From: CAZGYE01 sp964530165 | Lineage (GTDB): Bacteria > Planctomycetota > Planctomycetia > Planctomycetales > Planctomycetaceae | DNA: 9,535 nt | Direction: 5' to 3' | Assembly: GCA_964530165.1 (NCBI GenBank) | Contig: CAZGYE010000233.1 | Location: forward strand, 1-9,535 | Shown here: positions 4,971 to 9,535 of the stretch, one piece after another | Layout of the letters: every line of letters begins with the position of its first letter | How positions within the stretch are numbered: position 1 is the first letter of the stretch | The notes under the pieces: model-generated | The model's database searches: none | Told to the model about the DNA's origin: nothing | Seen by the model: the letters and a program-made list of their open reading frames with translations, nothing else | Translations under genes and position numbers: made by a program

Positions 4971-7900
4971 ATGACGATGTTTCGTCTTCTCACTCGCAGC
5001 ATCTTGTACTACTGGCGGACGAACCTGGCGGTGCTATTGGGTGTGATTGCCGGGACGGCGGTCATCGGCGGGGCACTGGTCGTCGGCGATTCGGTCCGGA
5101 TGAGTCTGCGGCAGATGAGCCTCGACCGGCTCGGTCAAATCGACCACGTGCTCGACAGCCATCGCTTCTTCCGCGAAAAGCTCGCCGATGAAATCGCCCG
5201 GCAACCGGCGTTTCAGGGACGCTTCGAATCGGTCGCCCCGGCGCTGCTGATGACCGGCAGCCTTGAATACCGCCAAAACGGTCAGACCCGCCGGGCCAAC
5301 AAGCTGAACGTCTTTGGCGTCGACGAACGGTTGTGGGAGCTGACTGAGCATGGCGCCGTGGCCGTGCCGAAGGAAGGCGACGTCGTGCTCAGCCACCGTG
5401 TTGCCGAACAGCTCGCCGTCACCGCCGGCGACGAGTTGACGCTTTGGATCGAGCTGCCCAGCTCAATTCCGCGTGACAGTCTCTTTGGCAAACGGCAGGA
5501 AATGTCACGCGACATCCCCCTGACCCTCGGCGCGGTGCTCGACGAGACGTCCGGCGTCGGGCGTTTGGAATTGAATCCGAATCAGCAATTGCCGCCCGAC
5601 GTGTTCGTTTCGCTCGACACGCTCCAGTCAAATCTCGATTTGGCCGAAGTGAAGCCATCTCGCCGCCGCACCGCCAAACCGGCCCGCGTGAACAGCCTGT
5701 TCGTCAAAGCGACGTCCGAGTCGGACCAAACCGGCCCAACGGCCGCCGAAGCCTCGCGAGCGTTGACCGGGCTGATTTCACAGAATCTCAAGCTTGCTGA
5801 TCTGAGCCTGCGGATTCAACGGAACGCCGAGCACGGCACCCTCGCTCTGGAAAGCGGGCAGATGATTCTGGAAGAGAGAATCGCCGCGGCGGCCGAGTCA
5901 GCAGCAGACAAACTGCAGGTGGCTCGCTCGCCGGTGCTGGTGTATCTCGCCAACGAGATCACCAATGCCAACGACGAGGACGCATTCTCGATGTACACGG
6001 TGATCGCCGGCCTCGATTTCTCCCGCAGTGCACCGTTCGGCCCGTTTGAATTCGTCGGCGAACCGGTCCACGAGCGGCTCGCCGCCGGTGAGATCATCCT
6101 CAACGAATGGTTGAGGCGAGACCTGCAGGTCGACGTGGGGGACGAGGTCACGGTCAAGTATCACGTCGTCGGCTCGCACGGCGAATTACCCGAAGAAATG
6201 CGGAAGTTCAAAGTGCGGGGCATCGTCAAGCTGGCCGGCCCGGCGGCCGACCGCGGCCTGACGCCGGAAGTCGAGGGCATTACCGATGCCGACACCTTCG
6301 ACGATTGGGACCAGCCATTCCCGATGAAACTCGACCGTGTCACCGACCGCGACGAAGAGTACTGGGACCAATACCGGGCGACGCCGAAGGCCTTCGTCTC
6401 GCTCTCGGCAGCGCAAGACTTGTGGAGCAGCCGCTACGGCCGGCTGACGTCCGTGCGGTTTGCGAGTCTGCCGGATCGATCGCTGGAACAAACCGCCGGA
6501 GAGTTTACACGGGCCTTTCTCTCGGCGCTGAGTCCGGAAAAGACCGGCTTCGTGTTCCTGCCGGTGAAGCGCAACGGACTAGAAGCAGCCAGCGGAACGA
6601 CCGATTTCAGCGGATTGTTCTTCGGCTTCAGTTTCTTCCTGATCCTTTCGGCGACGATTCTAATCGGCCTCTTGTTTCGGCTGGGCATTGAACGGCGCAG
6701 CACGAGTGTCGGGTTGCTCTCGGCGATTGGTTTCACCCCGGCACAGGTCCGCCGCCTGTTCCTGATGGAGGGTTTGCTCGTGGTCTGCGTGGGCGGACTG
6801 CTCGGCGTGGCGGCGGCGGTCGGATACGCGTCGCTGATGGTCTACGGTTTGAAGACGTGGTGGATCGACGCCATCGGGACGAAATTTCTGTTCGTCTCGG
6901 TGAAGCCTGCGAGCCTGGCCGTTGGTTTTTTGATCTCGGTGGTCATCGCGTCGCTGACGGTTTGGTGGTCGTTGAGGCAATTGCGGCTCCTTTCCCCGCG
7001 GGAGCTTCTCTCGGGCGTCACCGAGCGGGCGCTGACTGCCTCAGGCCAGCAGCGGCGCGGACGCCGGGCGGCACGAGTCGGAACCCTCAGCATCGTGTTG
7101 GCCGGGTTGCTGAGTGCCGGTGCGCTGAGCCGTCTGATTCCGGCCAGTGAAGCGTTTTCGGGCCTGTCGTGGCAAGTGGTCGCGTTCTTCATCGTGGGGA
7201 TCGCGTTGCTGGTGGCCAGCTTGTCGTTTCTTTCGGCCTGGCTCGACTCGGACCGTTCGGCGGCCGTCCGCGGCGCCGGCCTGGCGGGCTTGGTCCGGTT
7301 GGGGATGCGGAACGCCGCGCGGCATCGGCAACGGAGCGTGTTCACGGTGGGCTTAATCGCCTCGGCCACGTTCGTGATCGTCGCCGTCGCCGCCGGGCAC
7401 CGCAACCCGGCCGTCGAGACGCCCGTCAAGAACTCCGGAAACGGCGGTTTCCTGCTGGTGGCCCAGAGCAGTCAACCGATTCTGTATGATCTCAACACCG
7501 ACGCCGGCCGCGACAAGCTCGACTTGGGCGGCGACGAAGGCTCGCCGCAGGCAGCGCTGCTCGAAAAGATGCAGGTGATGCCGTTCCGTCTCAGACCGGG
7601 TGAAGAGGCAAGCTGCCTGAACCTGTACCAGACGAAACTTCCCACCGTACTCGGAGTCCCGCCGCAGATGATTGCCCGCGGCGGCTTCAAGTTCGCCGAT
7701 ACTAAGGGTGACAATCCGTGGACGCTCTTGAGCGAAGCGCACGAGGACGGCACGATTCCCGTCCTCGGCGATATGAATACCTTGATGTACAGCCTGCATA
7801 AGGGCATCGGCGACACCATCGCCGTGCCTGACGAGCAAAATCCCGAATATACGCTCACGATTGTCGGCATGTTGGACGGCAGTGTGTTTCAGGGAGTGCT

Positions 7901-8498
7901 GTTGATGTCGGAGGCGAATTTCCACAGGTTGTATCCCGACCGAGAGGGTTTCGAGTACTTCCTGATTGGCGACCGGCGCGAAGAGGACCCGGCCATGACC
8001 CTCAGCAGCGCCGAAGCAGCCGAGTTGTCGAATCTGCTGGAAACCTCTCTGACGCCGTACGGCTTCGATGCCGAGCGGGTCGTCGACCGGTTGGACAACT
8101 TTCTGGCCGTGCAGAACACCTATCTGTCGACGTTTCAGACTCTGGGCGGGCTGGGGCTGCTGTTGGGGACGCTGGGCCTGGCGACGGTTATGCTGCGCAA
8201 CGTGCTCGAACGCCGGGCCGAGCTGGCGCTGTTGCGGGCCGTCGGCTTTCGGAACGCGAGCGTCGCCTGGTTGGTTCTCTGGGAGAACGCCTTCCTGTTG
8301 TTGTGGGGGCTCTCGGCGGGGACGCTCTCGGCGCTCTTAGCGATGACGCCGCACCTGCGCACGATCGGCGCCGACGTTCCTTGGCAGGCGGGCGGGTTGA
8401 TGCTGGCTGGTGTGTTCCTGATCGGCATGACGGCGGCGTTGCTGGCGGTCGCCGAGGCGGTCCGCACACCGATCCTCTCGACTTTACGAGCAGAATAG
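4971..8498 (+). CDS. Large FtsX-type ABC transporter permease, 1175 aa
   Basis: This is the inner-membrane partner of the LolD/YbbA-like ATPase. Such permeases usually move or extract lipid, lipoprotein or envelope cargo; the cargo is unknown here. Membrane segments seen: an N-terminal helix near residues 14-37 (LAVLLGVIAGTAVIGGALVV); a large extracytoplasmic MacB_PCD-like region to about 540; a first FtsX block with helices near 545-570, 600-622 and 647-667; a linker with helices near 704-723, 733-757 and 789-810; a second extracytoplasmic region (about 811-1050); and a second FtsX block near 1053-1077, 1098-1124 and 1139-1163. Each FtsX block carries the coupling-helix pattern (ERRSTSVGLLSAIGFTPAQV and ERRAELALLRAVGFRNASV). 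It is longer than E. coli YbbP (about 800 residues), mainly because of the first loop. The ATG at 4971 has GAGG at 4961-4964 six bases upstream; the ATG at 4977 is an alternative. It is separated from its ATPase by the transposase insert. Confidence 0.93.
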   Translation: MTMFRLLTRSILYYWRTNLAVLLGVIAGTAVIGGALVVGDSVRMSLRQMSLDRLGQIDHVLDSHRFFREKLADEIARQPAFQGRFESVAPALLMTGSLEYRQNGQTRRANKLNVFGVDERLWELTEHGAVAVPKEGDVVLSHRVAEQLAVTAGDELTLWIELPSSIPRDSLFGKRQEMSRDIPLTLGAVLDETSGVGRLELNPNQQLPPDVFVSLDTLQSNLDLAEVKPSRRRTAKPARVNSLFVKATSESDQTGPTAAEASRALTGLISQNLKLADLSLRIQRNAEHGTLALESGQMILEERIAAAAESAADKLQVARSPVLVYLANEITNANDEDAFSMYTVIAGLDFSRSAPFGPFEFVGEPVHERLAAGEIILNEWLRRDLQVDVGDEVTVKYHVVGSHGELPEEMRKFKVRGIVKLAGPAADRGLTPEVEGITDADTFDDWDQPFPMKLDRVTDRDEEYWDQYRATPKAFVSLSAAQDLWSSRYGRLTSVRFASLPDRSLEQTAGEFTRAFLSALSPEKTGFVFLPVKRNGLEAASGTTDFSGLFFGFSFFLILSATILIGLLFRLGIERRSTSVGLLSAIGFTPAQVRRLFLMEGLLVVCVGGLLGVAAAVGYASLMVYGLKTWWIDAIGTKFLFVSVKPASLAVGFLISVVIASLTVWWSLRQLRLLSPRELLSGVTERALTASGQQRRGRRAARVGTLSIVLAGLLSAGALSRLIPASEAFSGLSWQVVAFFIVGIALLVASLSFLSAWLDSDRSAAVRGAGLAGLVRLGMRNAARHRQRSVFTVGLIASATFVIVAVAAGHRNPAVETPVKNSGNGGFLLVAQSSQPILYDLNTDAGRDKLDLGGDEGSPQAALLEKMQVMPFRLRPGEEASCLNLYQTKLPTVLGVPPQMIARGGFKFADTKGDNPWTLLSEAHEDGTIPVLGDMNTLMYSLHKGIGDTIAVPDEQNPEYTLTIVGMLDGSVFQGVLLMSEANFHRLYPDREGFEYFLIGDRREEDPAMTLSSAEAAELSNLLETSLTPYGFDAERVVDRLDNFLAVQNTYLSTFQTLGGLGLLLGTLGLATVMLRNVLERRAELALLRAVGFRNASVAWLVLWENAFLLLWGLSAGTLSALLAMTPHLRTIGADVPWQAGGLMLAGVFLIGMTAALLAVAEAVRTPILSTLRAE

Positions 8499-8512
8499 TC
8501 ATCGGGGGGATG

Positions 8513-8582
8513 CATTTAGCCGCCCCGCTTGCGGGGCGTGTGGCTCTTACGGGACACGGCGGGCAAGCCCGCCGGCTAAATG
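8513..8582. repeat. Cloverleaf-like nested palindromic (REP/BIME-like) element
   Basis: The outer arms CATTTAGCCG (8513-8522) and CGGCTAAATG (8573-8582) are perfect complements. Inside are two tight hairpins: CGCCCCGC-TT-GCGGGGCG (8521-8538) and CGGCGGGC-AA-GCCCGCCG (8557-8574). CGTGT (8537-8541) and ACACG (8554-8558) can pair between them. The hairpins share bases with the outer stem, so alternative folds compete. It lies between convergent genes (permease + and isomerase -), where it may stall transcription from both sides, but there are no T-runs. The architecture resembles REP/BIME elements. Confidence 0.8.
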
Positions 8583-8623
8583 GAATTCTGCGATCCGCGG
8601 CTCAATGGAATTCAGCGATCCGC
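8579..8623. repeat. Direct repeat of 20 bases, 25-base offset
   Basis: AATGGAATTCTGCGATCCGC (8579-8598) recurs with one mismatch at 8604-8623. The first copy overlaps the right arm of the palindromic element and the second ends 5 bases before the isomerase stop codon. It could be a tandem duplication linked to the palindrome. No function is evident. Confidence 0.8.
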
Positions 8624-8628
8624 CGAGG

Positions 8629-9535
8629 CTACTTGATTCGCACCTTCCACTCGATTTGGGCCTTCGCCCGCTCTGCCTCGACGGTCATCCTCCAGAGTTC
8701 CTGCGAGATGCGGTTCACGACCAGCGGGCGAACGTCCTCGAGGCTCAGGTCGCCCGGTTTGCGCTCGGTGAGGGTCACGACGTGCACGCCGAACGGTGTG
8801 CGGAACGGCTGGCTGACCTCGCCGATCTTCAACCCAAAGGCGACCCGCGTGAACACAACCGGCATCTTGCCGCGATAGGGGAAGAAGCCGACATCGCCTC
8901 CCTGAAGGCTGCTGGGCGCCTCGGAGTACTTCTTCGCGGCCTCGGCGAAGCGGATTTTCCCGCCGGCGATGTCCGCCCGAATTTCCCGCAGCTTCGCCTC
9001 GGCGGCCTTCAGATCGTCGTTTTCCTTGTCGGTCGGGACCTTGATGAAGATGTGGCTGGCGCGCAAGCGGGTGCCGTCCAGTTCCTGGCGGTGCCGTCTG
9101 AAATAGGTCCTCAGACGATTCTGCGTGAGAATGCCGGCGACATGTCTCTTCCATGCCAGCGGCAAGGCAAGTTCCTCTCGCAGCGTCTTCTCGGTGTATC
9201 CGAGTCTGGCCAGTGTCTTTTCGGGATCGTCGCCGCCCTTGCGGATCAGCTCGTGGATCCGCTGCACCTGTCGATCCAGTTCGATCTTGGCGGCAGTCGT
9301 GCTTCGCCGGACCAGGTAGGACCGAATGAGACGTCGGTCGATCAATTGTTCGACGAAACGCTTACGCTGGGATGTCCGGAGTTGTTCGGGCACACGGCGA
9401 GTGAGCATTAGGAAGCTCAGATCGCCCTCGGTGATCGGCTGGCCGTTCACCAGTACGAGAACGCGCGCCGCCGGATGGTCGCTCTTCTCGGCAACCGGCT
9501 CGTCGCCGGTTTGCGGCCCGGCAAGCAACAGGCTA
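8629..9535 (-). CDS. PpiC/SurA-type peptidyl-prolyl cis-trans isomerase, N-terminus cut by the window
   Basis: It is predicted to be an extracytoplasmic chaperone that assists folding of secreted or outer-membrane proteins. Counting from the Leu codon at 9528, a SurA_N-like helical region spans about 20-150 (VLVLVNGQPITEGDLSFL, KRFVEQLIDRRLIRSYL). The parvulin rotamase domain spans about 156-255: RASHIFIKVPTD, FAEAAKKYSEAPSS, GGDVGFF, FGLKIGEVSQP and FGVHVVTL. A C-terminal helix follows (VVNRISQELWRMTVEAERAKAQI). The frame is open to the window edge and the visible first residues (SLLLAGPQTGDEP) look like the end of a signal peptide, so the true start lies beyond 9535; the TTG at 9528 is unlikely to be it. 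It converges on the permease across a palindromic element. Confidence 0.87.
   Translation of the reverse strand, partial: SLLLAGPQTGDEPVAEKSDHPAARVLVLVNGQPITEGDLSFLMLTRRVPEQLRTSQRKRFVEQLIDRRLIRSYLVRRSTTAAKIELDRQVQRIHELIRKGGDDPEKTLARLGYTEKTLREELALPLAWKRHVAGILTQNRLRTYFRRHRQELDGTRLRASHIFIKVPTDKENDDLKAAEAKLREIRADIAGGKIRFAEAAKKYSEAPSSLQGGDVGFFPYRGKMPVVFTRVAFGLKIGEVSQPFRTPFGVHVVTLTERKPGDLSLEDVRPLVVNRISQELWRMTVEAERAKAQIEWKVRIK

Noticed and set aside
6107..6691. Overlapping gene inside the permease
   Set aside because: It is an Arg-rich shadow frame typical of GC-rich genes, lying within an intact membrane protein frame, with no start signals.
8521..8574. Intrinsic terminator after the permease
   Set aside because: The hairpins are strong but neither is followed by a T-run on either strand; a role in stalling is possible but not supported by the sequence.
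8605..9411. Plus-strand open frame opposite the isomerase
   Set aside because: The minus-strand frame has clear parvulin motifs; the plus-strand frame is an antisense shadow.

Overview
The window looks like chromosomal DNA from a GC-rich, Gram-negative-type bacterium, most likely a planctomycete of the Pirellula/Rhodopirellula kind. This rests on family resemblance: a secreted PQQ-type beta-propeller with the W-x-SFRNGNQQLG lead-in, a small RLRRWAR protein, a long FtsX-type permease, a WLLTWTTYGTWLPG-type HUH transposase, and intergenic heptamer repeats. No rRNA or tRNA is present to confirm it.

Layout. At the left end a 102-residue protein of unknown function (203-511, +) converges on a MotB/OmpA-like gene (526-1248, -). 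Next comes a roughly 440-base non-coding block (1249-1691) built almost entirely of repeats: 21-base tandem units, a perfect 45-base inverted repeat enclosing 220 bases, and a composite element made of three heptamer arrays. A sigma70-like promoter (1651-1679) closes this block. It is placed to drive a tightly packed + strand operon: PQQ-type beta-propeller (1692-3149), hotdog thioesterase (3146-3577), LolD/YbbA-like ABC ATPase (3574-4296), a REP-associated HUH transposase (4344-4901) lodged in the operon, and a 1175-residue FtsX-type permease (4971-8498). A nested palindromic element (8513-8582) separates the permease from a convergent PpiC/SurA-like peptidyl-prolyl isomerase (8629 to the right edge, -), whose N-terminus is cut off.

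How the genes may work together. The PQQ/thioesterase and thioesterase/ATPase junctions both use 4-base ATGA overlaps, which indicates translational coupling. The ATPase and permease form an ABC pair of the kind that handles lipids, lipoproteins or envelope cargo (LolCDE, MacB and YbbAP relatives). With a BamB-like propeller, a YbgC-like thioesterase and a SurA-like chaperone next door, the set resembles an envelope-biogenesis module. That grouping is inference.

The most unusual content is the repeat system. Two copies of one composite element occur, at 1332-1471 and 2977-3139. Each has the order leader, [AAGTCGG]n, spacer, [CAYTCCG]n, spacer, [ACTCNNN]n, with conserved punctuation and different copy numbers. 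The second copy is translated as the C-terminal tail of the PQQ protein and runs up to the thioesterase start. All three + strand frames are open across it, so a gain of one heptamer would fuse the two proteins.
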